A stretch of DNA of 64,000 bases from Chloroflexota bacterium (GCA_029782215.1 JAKOVD010000024.1:62001-126000); one strand, 5' to 3'; counted from the first letter of the stretch, positions 7,810-17,649 are shown. Numbers and translations: made by a program. Notes: generated by a model not told the origin, from the letters alone.

Positions 7810-8190
7810 GTGGCACCCAGGCGCTACTTCACGGTAACGGAAGCCGACGCCCTTCTTCCCTGGCTGACAACCCTCATCGATCAACTGCGGGCTGCGCGTC
7901 AAACCATTCGCGCAGCCCGCGCTGATCTCCTGCCCGTGCTGGAAGCGGCCGTCGGCAATGGCGGCAGCCGAAAGGCGGGCGATCTTTTGCCCGCATTCCA
8001 GCGGATGGAAGAGGCTTTTCTCGCCATACGGGAAACCGGCTGTGAGTTGAAGGACATTGACCTGGGTCTGCTCGACTTTCCCGCCCTGCGCGACGGTCAC
8101 GAATTCTACTTGTGTTGGCGCTACGGCGAAGACCGTATTCGCTATTGGCATGAGATCAATGAGGGATTCGCGGGCCGGCAGCCTCTGTGA
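7810..8190 (+). CDS. DUF2203 family protein
   Basis: This 126-residue soluble protein matches the DUF2203 pattern: RYFTVTEADALLPWLTTLI at the N-terminus, a central helical section, and a C-terminal LDFPALRDGHEFYLCWRYGE with IRYWHEINEGFAGRQPL. The function of the family is unknown. The start is GTG; the ATG at 7805 is out of frame and soon stops. It follows the IscA-type gene by 8 nt and precedes the Nfu-type gene, so it is probably in the same transcript. Confidence 0.8.
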   Translation: MAPRRYFTVTEADALLPWLTTLIDQLRAARQTIRAARADLLPVLEAAVGNGGSRKAGDLLPAFQRMEEAFLAIRETGCELKDIDLGLLDFPALRDGHEFYLCWRYGEDRIRYWHEINEGFAGRQPL

Positions 8191-8229
8191 CATGCAAGAG
8201 GCATTGCCCGGTGGCACCCGACCTGCCCT

Positions 8230-8538
8230 ATGTCGCCTGCTGCTCTGACGCCTGAGCTGGCCGAACGCATCGAAACGGTGCTCGCCCAGTTTCGACCTAC
8301 GCTCAACTTCGATGGTGGCGATGTGAAGCTGACTGGCTTCACCGATGGCACGGCTGAGATCACGATGATGGGCGCCTGCATCGAATGCCCCGTCTCCGTG
8401 TTGACCATGTCTGTTGGGGTCAAACGGCTGCTCTTGAAAGAGGTGCCCGAGGTCAGGGAAGTACGCGCCCTCTTCGCCGATGGCACGCCTGTGCCGGGAA
8501 TGAAGGCTTACATGCAGCGAACCGCACTTCCTGCCTGA
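8230..8538 (+). CDS. NifU C-terminal-domain (Nfu-type) Fe-S scaffold
   Basis: This 102-residue protein consists of a single Nfu domain. The core reads RPTLNFDGGDVKLTGFTDG, then MMGACIECPVSVLTMSVGVK with the CxxC (about Cys 50 and 53) that binds a bridging cluster. The protein would hold or transfer [4Fe-4S] clusters. The ATG at 8230 has no strong ribosome site, so it may be translated from the upstream transcript. The second residue after the first Cys (Glu) differs from the usual SGC-type motif but the spacing is kept. Confidence 0.85.
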   Translation: MSPAALTPELAERIETVLAQFRPTLNFDGGDVKLTGFTDGTAEITMMGACIECPVSVLTMSVGVKRLLLKEVPEVREVRALFADGTPVPGMKAYMQRTALPA

Positions 8539-8664
8539 CCACAGCCAGGTTCGGGGGCAAGAATGGGGGAGGATTGCCGTCTGAGGGCGGGGGAGTGTGC
8601 TACAATAAAGGAGCAACGGTGCCCGTTGCCCCTCTGAGTCAGGGCCATCGCGCAGGAGGTGATG

Positions 8665-11652
8665 ATGATTGCGCGCAAGGATTTGAAGCAGATCGCTTCG
8701 TACCTCTACGAAGTGAGCCAGAATTATCGCGGGGATATGCGAGTGCCGGCGCGCATCTACGCCGACGAGGCCATCCTGCAGGCGGCGCTCCAGGACAGTT
8801 CCATTGAGCAGTTGATCAACACGGCCACACTGCCGGGCATTGTGCAGTATGCCCTGGCCATGCCCGACATCCATCAGGGCTATGGCTTCTCGATCGGCGG
8901 CGTGGTGGCCACCAACGCCGCCGACGGCGTCATCTCGCCCGGCGGCGTGGGCTATGACATCAACTGCCTTGCCGGCGATTCGCCCGTCTTGCATGAGCAT
9001 GGCTTTACACGCACCATCGCCAGCCTCAGCACCTCGTGGCCCCAGACCTCTTTGACATGCTTTCGTCTTGGGGAGAACCCGGCCGTTCAGGCGGCAGCGC
9101 CCAGTCGCTGGTTTGCCCAGAGACCTCGCAAACAGGTCTCTCGTCTGACCACGGCATCTGGCTACTCCGTTGTCGCCACCGCCGACCATCCTTTCCTGAC
9201 GAAGACGGGGATGCAGGAACTGGAGCGGCTCCGGCCAGGGGAGCAAGTGGCGGTCTATCCTTTTCAGGGCGTTCCCTATGAGCCGCCAGGCGACGAAATC
9301 ATCGTCGATGAGGACGCCGTCGTCGCCGTCCTTGACAAATTGGGCAAGGGAGAGGCCGGTCAGGCGCAGGCTCAGATCCTGAGCTATCTCAGGCAGCGCC
9401 GCCTGCTGCCCCTGCGCTACTCCTCGCCGGCGTTACCGTACCTCTGCAAGCTGCTGGGGTTCGTCTTTGGCGATGGCTCCATCCACTTCGAGTCCGGTAC
9501 GCACAAAGGCGTGGTAGCCTTCTACGGCCAGCCCGATGATCTCGAGGCTATCCGCTCCGATCTCATATGTCTGGGGGTGACACCAAGCCGCGTCTACCAT
9601 CGGCAGCGCCGGCACACCATCCGGACGGCGTACGCTGCCTACACCTTCGAGCGCAGCGAAACCTGGTGCAAAGTGGTTGGCACAGCATTTGCCGCTCTCC
9701 TGGTATGTCTCGGCGCGCCGGTTGGCAACAAGGCTGCGCAGGCCTACGAAGCTCCGGCATGGCTGCACTCCGCCCCAACCTGGCAAAAGCGACTGTTCCT
9801 GGCAGCCTATTTTGGCGCGGAGATGACCACACCGCAGACAGTGACCAATCATGACGCCAATTTCGCAGCCCCTGTCGTGTCACTTAACAAACGCCAGGAA
9901 TACGAGGAAGGCGGCGGTAGGTTCCTGGCGCAACTGGGAGACTGGTTGGCCGAGCTCGGCATCAGAACCCAAGCCGTGACCTCGCGTCCTGAACAGGTCA
10001 ACGCGGACGGCTCGCGCTCCTGCCGTTGGCGACTGATCCTGTCCAGCGATCCGGCCAACCTGCAATTGCTCTGGCAGAGAGTGGGGTACGTGTATCACCG
10101 CGAGCGCCACTATCTGGCCGCAGTTGGCAGTCATTATCTCGCCCTCAAGATGCTTCACATCAACAAGCGAGCAACCACCGCCGATCGCATCGTTGAGTTG
10201 GCTGCGAGTGGGCACAGACCGGCGGCCATCCTGACCCAACTGGGTGGGACAACGCAGGTGAATCGTCGCTTTGTCGAGAGATCACTGCACGGTGGACGCC
10301 GCACCCAACCGCGCATTGCCTTCGACTTCCCGTACTTCGCTGAGTTCCGCAAACAGGCCACCGCCGGCTTGGGGAAGAGCGGCATGGTCTGGGATCGCAT
10401 CACCAGCATTGAGCCAGTCGATGATGTAGGCCTGGTGTACGACTTCACCATCGATCACCCCGACCACAACTTCATCGCGGCCGGTTTCGTAGTTTCGAAT
10501 TGCGGCGTCCGCCTTCTCGCCTCCGGCATGGAAGAAGGCGAGGTCAGGCCGCACCTGCAGGACCTTGCCACCGCCCTTTATCACAAGATTCCCAGCGGCG
10601 TCGGCGTCGAAGGCTTTGTCCGCCTCTCCGACCAGGACATGGATAAGGTGCTGGAGACAGGCGCAGCCTGGGCTCTGAAGCACGGCATGGCCCGTCATGA
10701 GGACCTGGTGCACACCGAGGAGCAGGGCGCCATGCCCGGCGCCTTGGCAACCAAGGTCAGCCGGGATGCCAAGAGACGCGGTCGGGACCAGCTAGGCACG
10801 CTGGGGGCCGGAAACCACTTTGCCGAGATCGATGTCGTCGATGCGATCTTTGATGAGGAAATCGCCAGGGCGTTTGGCCTGTTCGAAGGACAGGTGGTGC
10901 TCCAGATCCACTGCGGTTCCCGCGGCCTCGGCCACCAGGTCTGCACGGACTATGTCAGCGTCTTCCAGGGCGTGGTCAAACGTTACGGCATCACCCTCCC
11001 CGATCGCCAGCTCGTCTGCGCACCGCTGGCCTCACCGGAAGGTCAGGATTACCTGGCGGCGATGGCGGCCGCTGCCAACTTCGCCTGGGCGAACCGCCAG
11101 GTCCTGGCTCACCAGGCCCGGCAGGCCTTTGAGGCGGTGCTGGCCGGCAAAGTGCGGGGCTATGACTTGCGCATGGTGTACGACATCGCCCACAACATGG
11201 CGAAGTTGGAGATGCACGAGGCCGGCGGCCGCAGCCAGCGCCTCTGCGTTCACCGCAAAGGCGCCACGCGCGCCTTCGGTCCGGGCAGCCATGTCCTCCC
11301 CCCCGACTATGTCGAGACTGGGCAGCCCGTGTTCGTGCCCGGCAGCATGGGCACGGCCAGCTATGTCCTGGCCGGCACCGAGGGCTCCATGCGCCAGACC
11401 TTTGGCTCCACCTGCCACGGGGCGGGCCGCCAGATGAGCCGCTCTGCAGCCAAGAAACAGGTGCGCGGGGACAAGCTCCGCGCTGACCTGGAGCACGACG
11501 GCATCGCCGTGCGCGCCGGCAGCCTGAGCGGCCTGGCCGAAGAGGCGCCGGTTGCCTACAAAGACGTCAGCCGCGTGGTCGAGGTGGTGCACAACGCCGG
11601 CATCGCCCGCAAGGTGGCGCGGCTGCGACCCATTGCCGTGGTGAAGGGATAG
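8665..11652 (+). CDS. rtcB: RNA-splicing ligase RtcB interrupted by an intein
   Basis: RtcB joins RNA 2',3'-cyclic phosphate or 3'-phosphate ends to 5'-OH ends using GTP and Mn2+. The 995-residue precursor consists of N-extein residues 1-100, intein 101-612 and C-extein 613-995. The spliced enzyme is 483 residues, the usual size. The intein interrupts the metal site GYDIN-CGVRLL at the conserved Cys. Other RtcB motifs lie downstream: [35 protein letters not shown] with the guanylated His, and [15 protein letters not shown]. The ATG at 8665 was chosen because AGGAGG ends 5 nt upstream. GTG 8659 and ATG 8662 are in frame but overlap or crowd that site. A TACAAT lies near 8601. Confidence 0.93.
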   Translation: MIARKDLKQIASYLYEVSQNYRGDMRVPARIYADEAILQAALQDSSIEQLINTATLPGIVQYALAMPDIHQGYGFSIGGVVATNAADGVISPGGVGYDINCLAGDSPVLHEHGFTRTIASLSTSWPQTSLTCFRLGENPAVQAAAPSRWFAQRPRKQVSRLTTASGYSVVATADHPFLTKTGMQELERLRPGEQVAVYPFQGVPYEPPGDEIIVDEDAVVAVLDKLGKGEAGQAQAQILSYLRQRRLLPLRYSSPALPYLCKLLGFVFGDGSIHFESGTHKGVVAFYGQPDDLEAIRSDLICLGVTPSRVYHRQRRHTIRTAYAAYTFERSETWCKVVGTAFAALLVCLGAPVGNKAAQAYEAPAWLHSAPTWQKRLFLAAYFGAEMTTPQTVTNHDANFAAPVVSLNKRQEYEEGGGRFLAQLGDWLAELGIRTQAVTSRPEQVNADGSRSCRWRLILSSDPANLQLLWQRVGYVYHRERHYLAAVGSHYLALKMLHINKRATTADRIVELAASGHRPAAILTQLGGTTQVNRRFVERSLHGGRRTQPRIAFDFPYFAEFRKQATAGLGKSGMVWDRITSIEPVDDVGLVYDFTIDHPDHNFIAAGFVVSNCGVRLLASGMEEGEVRPHLQDLATALYHKIPSGVGVEGFVRLSDQDMDKVLETGAAWALKHGMARHEDLVHTEEQGAMPGALATKVSRDAKRRGRDQLGTLGAGNHFAEIDVVDAIFDEEIARAFGLFEGQVVLQIHCGSRGLGHQVCTDYVSVFQGVVKRYGITLPDRQLVCAPLASPEGQDYLAAMAAAANFAWANRQVLAHQARQAFEAVLAGKVRGYDLRMVYDIAHNMAKLEMHEAGGRSQRLCVHRKGATRAFGPGSHVLPPDYVETGQPVFVPGSMGTASYVLAGTEGSMRQTFGSTCHGAGRQMSRSAAKKQVRGDKLRADLEHDGIAVRAGSLSGLAEEAPVAYKDVSRVVEVVHNAGIARKVARLRPIAVVKG
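8965..10500 (+). mobile_element. LAGLIDADG-type intein inside rtcB
   Basis: This is a 512-residue protein-splicing element. It starts with Cys ([18 protein letters not shown]) and has a block B region TADHPFLT. It ends [12 protein letters not shown], followed by Cys as the +1 residue. The penultimate residue is Ser instead of the common His. The centre carries two LAGLIDADG-like helices, [14 protein letters not shown] (about residues 259-272 of the precursor) and [13 protein letters not shown] (about 373-385), indicating a homing endonuclease with its acidic residues kept. Inteins at this RtcB position are known in archaea such as Pyrococcus. Confidence 0.9.
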
Positions 11653-11663
11653 GCGCTTAATTT

Positions 11664-11681
11664 TTATGATCCGTTTCATAA
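11664..11681 (+). promoter_or_regulatory. Operator-like palindrome, copy B
   Basis: TTATGA and TCATAA flank a 6-nt spacer. It ends 4 nt before the -35 box and is centred about 48.5 bp upstream of the predicted transcription start. It is the same element as at 5404-5419 and 29049-29072. Confidence 0.7.
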
Positions 11682-11685
11682 TAAT

Positions 11686-11714
11686 TTGACAGGGCTTTCT
11701 CAGCGGCATATAAT
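11686..11714 (+). promoter_or_regulatory. Sigma70-type promoter of the first radical SAM operon
   Basis: TTGACA (11686-11691), 17 nt, TATAAT (11709-11714), a perfect consensus. The start of transcription is expected near 11721. Confidence 0.88.
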
Positions 11715-11736
11715 CCGCCCGGTCAGCAGCCAGAGA

Positions 11737-11758
11737 AAGCCCTTGTGGGCTTGTTTTT
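11737..11758 (+). terminator. Leader hairpin with T-tract (attenuator candidate)
   Basis: AAGCCC, loop TTGT, GGGCTT, then G and TTTTT form an intrinsic-terminator shape. It lies only about 16 nt after the predicted transcription start and about 130 nt before the first ATG of the operon. It may attenuate the radical SAM operon. Confidence 0.5.
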
Positions 11759-11885
11759 GGTGGGGCTGGCAGGCAGATCTGGAATGACCCACATGTGCAG
11801 GCGTGAGGCCCTTCACCCTGTACACCGTCCATCCTTGTCTGCCTGATTGACTCCCAATCTTCATCACACTGAGAGGTACTGCGCC

Positions 11886-13388
11886 ATGCGTGTTGCGCTG
11901 ATCAACCCTCGCTTCCGTCTTCCCATCGACACCCGCACCACAGCCCACCTCGGGCTGGCCTATTTGGGCGCTGTGTCCGAGCGTCGTGGAGATGAGGTGC
12001 GTATCTTCGATGCCGATATCGAGGAACAACCGCTGGATGAGTTCATCAGCGAGTTTAAGCCTCACGTGGTCGGCATCACCGCCAACACCCCCCAGGTGAA
12101 GCAGGCCTGGCGCCATGCCGCCCAGATCAAGGCCGTCCACGATGTCCCCATCGTCATCGGCGGCCCGCACCCCAGCGTGGCGGCGGAGGACCTTGACTTT
12201 GAATCGGCGCGGCAGCCAGGCATCGATCTCGTCGTGCGCGGCGAGGGGGAAGAAACCTGGATTGAAATCTGCAACCGCATCGAAGACTTCATGCGGGACC
12301 AGGAAGATTACTCGACCCAGGCTCTGATGGATCCCAGCAAGCATGTATGGGAAGGCATCGAGGGCATCTCCTACCAAACAAGCGACGGGGAGCTGCACCG
12401 CAATGCCGATCGAATGGCGATGGCCGACCTCGACAGCCTGCCCTGGCCCGCCTATCACCTGTTCAAAATGCACAAGTACACGAATCTGCAGCCCGCCACC
12501 GATCACGTGGACGGCGCCCGCAGCTTCAGCATTCTGACCAGCCGCGGCTGTCCCTACCGCTGCTCCTTCTGCAGCCAATCCATCATGCCCATCAAGTGGC
12601 GCAGCCGCACTCCCGAGAACGTGCTGGCAGAATGGCGGCACCTGGTCGAGGACCTGGGCGCGCAGGAAATCGGCGTGCTCGACGACAGCGCTAACATTCG
12701 CAAGAAGCGTTTGCACGAGTTGGCGGACATGCTGATCGAGAACAAGCTCAATCACGTGCCCTGGATCTTCGTCAACGGCATCCGCGCCAACCTGGCCGAC
12801 TACGAGCTGATGAGCAAACTCAAGCAGGCGGGCCTCAAGCGCACTGCCTTCGGCGTCGAGACCGGCAATCCGGAGATCCTCAAAGGCATCGACAAGAATA
12901 TCGATCTCGACACCATCCGTCAGGCCTTCAAGGTCTGCCGCGAAGTCGGATTGGAAACCATTGGCTTCTTCATCATCGGCCTGCCGGGCGAAACGCGCGA
13001 AGCGATGCAGGACACGATCAACTTCGCCATTGAGCTCAATCCTCTCATCGCCAACTTCAGCATGATGACGCCCTACCCCGGCACCAAGGTCTATGCAGAC
13101 GTCAAGCAGCACGGACGGATGCTGATCAAGGACTGGGAGGACTACGTCTTCTTCGAGCAGAAGGCTCGCTACGAGATGGGTGAGGTGACGGCGGACCTGG
13201 TTGAGGAGATGTATCGCAAGGCCTACAGGCAGTTCTATCTGCGACCTTCGCCGATCATCCGCCGGCTCAGCACAAAGGATTTCTGGTATAACCTGCCGCG
13301 CAACATGCGCATTGCCCGCCGCACCTTCGTGCCCAAAGCAGAGAAAACCGACCTGCGTCGCAAGATCGAGGCAGAGTCGCTGGCCTAG
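11886..13388 (+). CDS. B12-binding-type radical SAM protein (paralogue 1, 500 aa)
   Basis: The first gene of the left radical SAM run. An N-terminal Rossmann, cobalamin-binding-like domain (about residues 1-150) contains LINPRFRLP, HLGLAYLGAV and VIGGPHPSVAAEDL. The radical SAM barrel has TSRGCPYRCSFCSQ (Cys about 222/226/229), and a C-terminal extension of about 130 residues follows. The cobalamin His motif DxHxxG is not evident, as in many BchE-like proteins, so B12 binding is not proven. Proteins of this type do methylations, ring formation or C-C bond chemistry. GAGAGG precedes the ATG. A strong palindrome-bearing promoter and an attenuator-like hairpin lie upstream. It is a clear paralogue of the 500-residue protein encoded at 29249-30751. 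The substrate is unknown. Confidence 0.85.
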   Translation: MRVALINPRFRLPIDTRTTAHLGLAYLGAVSERRGDEVRIFDADIEEQPLDEFISEFKPHVVGITANTPQVKQAWRHAAQIKAVHDVPIVIGGPHPSVAAEDLDFESARQPGIDLVVRGEGEETWIEICNRIEDFMRDQEDYSTQALMDPSKHVWEGIEGISYQTSDGELHRNADRMAMADLDSLPWPAYHLFKMHKYTNLQPATDHVDGARSFSILTSRGCPYRCSFCSQSIMPIKWRSRTPENVLAEWRHLVEDLGAQEIGVLDDSANIRKKRLHELADMLIENKLNHVPWIFVNGIRANLADYELMSKLKQAGLKRTAFGVETGNPEILKGIDKNIDLDTIRQAFKVCREVGLETIGFFIIGLPGETREAMQDTINFAIELNPLIANFSMMTPYPGTKVYADVKQHGRMLIKDWEDYVFFEQKARYEMGEVTADLVEEMYRKAYRQFYLRPSPIIRRLSTKDFWYNLPRNMRIARRTFVPKAEKTDLRRKIEAESLA

Positions 13389-13530
13389 ACAGGTAGAGGC
13401 TGACAGAACGGTCACCTTCAGCATGCCGGGTTTTCACGCCCTTTTCATGTGCGTGTGCTAGGCTGCCGCGTGGGCTTGCGGCAAGCCTTGCACACCAACC
13501 GGCTCCGCATGCACTCCGGGAGGAACACTC

Positions 13531-15003
13531 ATGAGAATTGCCTTTATCGGTCCCAAATGGAACGAATTGGTCAATGCCTACCCCTCGCTGGGTCTGGGGT
13601 ACCTTGCGGCTGTGGCCGAACAGGAGGGACACGAATGCCGGATCTTCGATTTCGGCCTGCGCCCTAACCGCCCAATGAGCGAAGATGTGCAGGACGTTAT
13701 CGATTTCAAGCCCGACCTGGTCTCTTTCACCTCCATGACGACCAGCTATGCCAGTGTGGAGGAATCGGCTGCCTTGCTCAAGGAAGCCCTCGGCGTCACC
13801 ACCATCATCGGTGGCCCCCATGCCACGACTTTGCCCGAGGATACCCTGCGGAACCCACATCTCGACTTCCTGATCTACGGCGAAGGCGAAGAGGTCTTCC
13901 AGGACTTTCTCCGGGGGTTAAGCTCAGGCGCCAACAACTGGGGCGACATGCGGGGTCTTTGGTACAAGCAGGATGGCGAGGTGATCTCGGGGGGCGAGCG
14001 TGAGTTGATCAAGGACCTCGACGCCCTGCCGTTCCCAGCCCGCCACCTGTTCGAACTGGACAAGTACCCTCTCTATGCGCCGAACGGCGAGCCCATGGTG
14101 ACGGTGCTGAGCAGCCGCGGATGCCCCTGGAACTGCTCCTTCTGCTTCAAGGGCATCGTGGGGCGAACCTACCGCCAGCGCAGCCCCGAGAGCATTACCG
14201 CCGAGCTTCAGCACGTGATCGACAACTACGGTGTGCGCAACTTCTATTTCATCGATGACCTCTTCACCATCGACGTGCGCCGGCTAGAAAAGATCATGGA
14301 CCACTTCATCGATCAGAAGATGGACGTGCGCTGGCGCTGTCTTGCACGCGTCGACCGCGTCAATCCTGATCTACTGAAGAAGATGTACCAGGCCGGCTGC
14401 CGGCAGGTTCATTACGGCATCGAGAGCGGCAACGAAGAGGTCCTCAAGCGCACCGCCAAGCACATCCGTTTGGACCAGGTGCGGGATGCCGTCAAGTGGA
14501 CTGCCGACGCCGGCATCCACAGCAAGGGCTACTTCATCCTGGGGCTCCCCGGCGACACCACAGAGACCATGTCGGAAACAATCGAGTTCGCCGCCAGCCT
14601 TGACCTGAGCGAGGCGATGTTCTCGATCGCCACCCCCATGCCCGGCACCCAGTTGTGGAGTGAGCTAGTGCGCCGCCGGCCCGAAACGGTGTACAATGCT
14701 GACTTCACCAAAAGCTACTACTACAACAGCTACACCTCGGAAATTGCGCCTTTCATGAATGTCTCGGAAGTCAGCGACGATGTGCTCAGCGCCATGGCGA
14801 TCACGGCCCGCGAACGCTTCCTCGAAGCCAAGAAGAAGCGCATGTACCGCCAGAGCTTTGGCGACACCGCCGGCGATTTGCTGTGGAACGTCAGCCGCGT
14901 GCCGGCGATTCGCAAGGTGGGAAGCACGCTGGCCAGGGCTGGCTTGTTTGGCACCTTCCGGCAGACCAAGGACGTCTACTTCGGCGCCGCCTCCTGGAGC
15001 TAG
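13531..15003 (+). CDS. B12-binding-type radical SAM protein (490 aa)
   Basis: The second enzyme of the left cluster. The N-terminal Rossmann domain reads FIGPKWNELVNAYPSLGLGY, with TIIGGPHATTLPEDTL near residue 90. The radical SAM motif is SSRGCPWNCSFCFKG (Cys about 198/202/205). The barrel continues with HYGIESGNEEVLKRT and GYFILGLPGDTTETM. A C-terminal tail contains basic and Tyr-rich segments. The ATG follows GGGAGG. A hairpin with 10-bp arms sits in the 142-bp spacer at about 13455-13490. It is only moderately similar to the first gene, suggesting a separate step of one pathway. No substrate can be assigned. Confidence 0.83.
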   Translation: MRIAFIGPKWNELVNAYPSLGLGYLAAVAEQEGHECRIFDFGLRPNRPMSEDVQDVIDFKPDLVSFTSMTTSYASVEESAALLKEALGVTTIIGGPHATTLPEDTLRNPHLDFLIYGEGEEVFQDFLRGLSSGANNWGDMRGLWYKQDGEVISGGERELIKDLDALPFPARHLFELDKYPLYAPNGEPMVTVLSSRGCPWNCSFCFKGIVGRTYRQRSPESITAELQHVIDNYGVRNFYFIDDLFTIDVRRLEKIMDHFIDQKMDVRWRCLARVDRVNPDLLKKMYQAGCRQVHYGIESGNEEVLKRTAKHIRLDQVRDAVKWTADAGIHSKGYFILGLPGDTTETMSETIEFAASLDLSEAMFSIATPMPGTQLWSELVRRRPETVYNADFTKSYYYNSYTSEIAPFMNVSEVSDDVLSAMAITARERFLEAKKKRMYRQSFGDTAGDLLWNVSRVPAIRKVGSTLARAGLFGTFRQTKDVYFGAASWS

Positions 15004-15015
15004 CGCCGCCAGCTC

Positions 15016-16158
15016 ATGACCATTTCCTCACTGACGCTGCAAGACAAACTGCGCAACAAGACCCGCCTTTACCGCCGCAAGGCGCTGGGGCCGGTCAAGT
15101 GGTTGGCATACGAGACCGGACAAACCCGGCTGGTGCCCCCACCTGACCGCATGTATATTGAGTCCACCAACATCTGCAACCTCGGCTGCATCATGTGCCC
15201 CACCGGCCGCAAGGAGATCACGCGACCACACGGCTACATGAAGTGGGAAGTATTCAAGCAGATCGTGGACGAGATGGCTCCGCACGTTAAGGCCACCACT
15301 CTGCATATCTGGGGCGAGCCCCTGATGCACAAGCGCATCTACGACATGGTGGCCTACTGCCAGGAGAAAGGGCTGCGCAGCGAGATCAGCACCAACGCCA
15401 CCCTCCTCACCGCAGAACGGGCGCGCGGCCTGCTGGAGGCAGGACTCAACGTCATCTACCTCTGTCAGGACGGGATGCGGCCCGAGACCTACGAGAGCGT
15501 GCGGATAAATGCTGACTACGAGCGCACCAATGAGAACATCGAGCGCTTCGTGGCCATGAAGCACAAGGGCGGCTACCACACCTTTGTCAACCTCCAGATC
15601 ATCGAAATGGCCAACACCAGGGCGGAAACCGCAGCCTTCGTCGACCACTGGCGCAACGTCCCCGGCGTCGACCTGGTCCACGTCAAGCCTTTCGATTCCT
15701 GGGGCGATCAGGTCGAGGCTATCAGCGCCCTTAAGGTCAACGCTGACAAAGCCCTGCCACCCCGCTTTGCCTGCCCCAACCTGTGGTATCACGTTCACAT
15801 CTATTGGGACGGTTCCATCGCCATGTGCGATCGGGACTTCAACCTGGACTTCGACCTGGGTAACGTCATCGACCCGGATGGCGTAGTGCGGGTGATGAAG
15901 AACTGGAACGGACCGCACATGCAGGAGCTGCGGAGACTGCACCTGGAAGGCAAGTACGACGAGGTTATCCCCTGCAACACCTGCAGCGAATGGGCATGGT
16001 GGCGACCGACCCTTGGCTCCGGCTTTGGCAACCGGCCGGTGCAGGAGCAGTTCGACGGGCAGGCGGTGCGCACGAACAGAAACGGCCATCAGGAGTCGTT
16101 GGCGGGGTCCATTGAGCTCACGCTTCCCTCCGACAGCCAATTTGGCAGCAGCCAGTAG
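15016..16158 (+). CDS. Radical SAM protein with SPASM-like C-terminal domain
   Basis: A 380-residue radical SAM enzyme without a B12 domain. The N-terminal motif is TNICNLGCIMCPTGR (Cys about 54/58/61). The C-terminal part has further Cys in ACPNLWYHVHIYWDGSIAMC and IPCNTCSEW, consistent with a SPASM or twitch domain holding auxiliary clusters. SPASM proteins often modify peptides, but related ones act on sugars, lipids or cofactors. It begins 12 nt after the previous stop and is therefore in the same operon. The last 50 residues are low in conserved features. Confidence 0.85.
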   Translation: MTISSLTLQDKLRNKTRLYRRKALGPVKWLAYETGQTRLVPPPDRMYIESTNICNLGCIMCPTGRKEITRPHGYMKWEVFKQIVDEMAPHVKATTLHIWGEPLMHKRIYDMVAYCQEKGLRSEISTNATLLTAERARGLLEAGLNVIYLCQDGMRPETYESVRINADYERTNENIERFVAMKHKGGYHTFVNLQIIEMANTRAETAAFVDHWRNVPGVDLVHVKPFDSWGDQVEAISALKVNADKALPPRFACPNLWYHVHIYWDGSIAMCDRDFNLDFDLGNVIDPDGVVRVMKNWNGPHMQELRRLHLEGKYDEVIPCNTCSEWAWWRPTLGSGFGNRPVQEQFDGQAVRTNRNGHQESLAGSIELTLPSDSQFGSSQ

Positions 16159-16233
16159 ACAGCCTCGACTGCAAGCGTAGAGCGCAGAACGCAGACCCTG
16201 GCCACTCGCCCTACGCGTCAAGCATCACGACCC

Positions 16234-17640
16234 ATGTCGATTCGCAAAGCCTACCTCATCCAGCCTGGCCGTGACGGCGCCTTCCTGCACAAGGCCACCA
16301 TGGCGCCGTACACGCTCATGCGGCTGGCTTCCCTGGTGCCGGCAGAGGTGGACGTCGAGATCATCGACGAGGACCTGCGCCCCACGCCGTTCGCCCAGAT
16401 GGGGCCGGACGACCTGGTGGGCATCACGGCGAAAACGCTGCAGATCGACCGGGCGCGCTGGATCGCCGAACGGGCGCAGGCGCGGGGGGCAAAGGTTGTG
16501 GTCGGCGGCGCCCATGCCACCCTGGCGCCGGACGAAGTATCCGCCTGGGCCGACAGCGTGGCCGTGGGCGAGGCCTATCGCACCTGGCCGCAGATGATTG
16601 CCGACTTCGATCGCGGCGATCTGCAGCCGCGCTACGTGGACGAAGAATGGGCCCACCTGGATGACCTGCCGCACCTGGATGAGCGGGTGCTGCGCCAGGT
16701 GGACGAGAATCGCCGCTACTGGACACCCTACCTGGAGATCACCCGCGGCTGCCCGCGCAGTTGCACCTTCTGCACCGCCATTCGTGTCTCCGGACGGGTG
16801 ATGCGCCTGCGGCCGGTCGATCACGTGGTCGCCGAGATCGAGCGCCGCAAGATCAAGCGCTTCTTCCTCACGGATGACAACTTCGGTCTCAACTTCCGCC
16901 TCAATCCCGACTACATGGTCGAGCTGTTCCAGGCCCTGCGCAAGCTCCCCTTGGACGGGTGGACCTGCCAGGCTGAGCAGATGGTGGCCGACCATCCCGA
17001 CCTGCTGCGCATGGCCAAAGAGGCGCATCTGGACAAGTTCTTCATCGGCTTCGAGAGCGCCAACCCGGAGAACCGTCGCGAGCTGGGCGGCAAGGCCAAG
17101 GGCAACATCGAACGCTATCGCCAGGTGATCGACCGTATCCACGAGGCTGGCATCGGCGTCGTCGGTCTGTTCGTCTTCGGCTTTGACGGCGATCCACCCA
17201 GCATCTTCGAGAGCACCTACGACTTCATCCGCAGCAGCGGCCTTGATTCGGTCAGCATTACCGTGCTCACTCCCTACGTGGGGACGCCCCAGCGCCAGAC
17301 CTGGATCGAGCAGAATCGCCTGATCCCCAACGTCCCCTGGTCGCTGTACGACACCAACCACGTCACCTACTATCCCAAGCAGATGTCGGCGCAGCAGTTG
17401 GCGCAGGGCTACGACTGGCTGTCCCGCAAGCTCTACGGCTATCCCAGCATCGCCTACCGCGGCCTGCGCAACCTGCGCCGCCAGCCGGTGCGCGACTGGC
17501 CCCGCAAAGCCTTCAACAGCTTCAGCACCGACTTCGGCTACCGCCTGGAATGCGCCCACCGCGACTGGGCGCCGGCCGCTGACGGCATCGGCCACCCCGT
17601 GCGCGGCCTCGCCCGGGAGGGAGCAACGATCGGGGCGTAG
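16234..17640 (+). CDS. B12-binding-type radical SAM protein (468 aa)
   Basis: The fourth gene of the left run. The N-terminal domain (YLIQPGRDGAFLHKATMAPY, then VVVGGAHATLAPDEVSAW) is shorter than in its neighbours. The radical SAM motif is TRGCPRSCTFCTAIR (Cys about 173/177/180), followed by FFLTDDNFGLN, FFIGFESANPENRRELGG and VVGLFVFGFDGD. This pattern is close to the DUF4070-containing B12 radical SAM group. The C-terminal part contains ARG-rich segments and ends GATIGA. It starts 75 nt after the previous gene and is the last enzyme before the restriction island. The substrate is unknown. Confidence 0.83.
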   Translation: MSIRKAYLIQPGRDGAFLHKATMAPYTLMRLASLVPAEVDVEIIDEDLRPTPFAQMGPDDLVGITAKTLQIDRARWIAERAQARGAKVVVGGAHATLAPDEVSAWADSVAVGEAYRTWPQMIADFDRGDLQPRYVDEEWAHLDDLPHLDERVLRQVDENRRYWTPYLEITRGCPRSCTFCTAIRVSGRVMRLRPVDHVVAEIERRKIKRFFLTDDNFGLNFRLNPDYMVELFQALRKLPLDGWTCQAEQMVADHPDLLRMAKEAHLDKFFIGFESANPENRRELGGKAKGNIERYRQVIDRIHEAGIGVVGLFVFGFDGDPPSIFESTYDFIRSSGLDSVSITVLTPYVGTPQRQTWIEQNRLIPNVPWSLYDTNHVTYYPKQMSAQQLAQGYDWLSRKLYGYPSIAYRGLRNLRRQPVRDWPRKAFNSFSTDFGYRLECAHRDWAPAADGIGHPVRGLAREGATIGA

Positions 17641-17649
17641 GGGGTTGAA

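Noticed and set aside
11715-11885. Cobalamin riboswitch ahead of the B12-type radical SAM operon
   Set aside because: The conserved B12-box GCCACTG and its surrounding structure are absent; only a short terminator-like stem is present.
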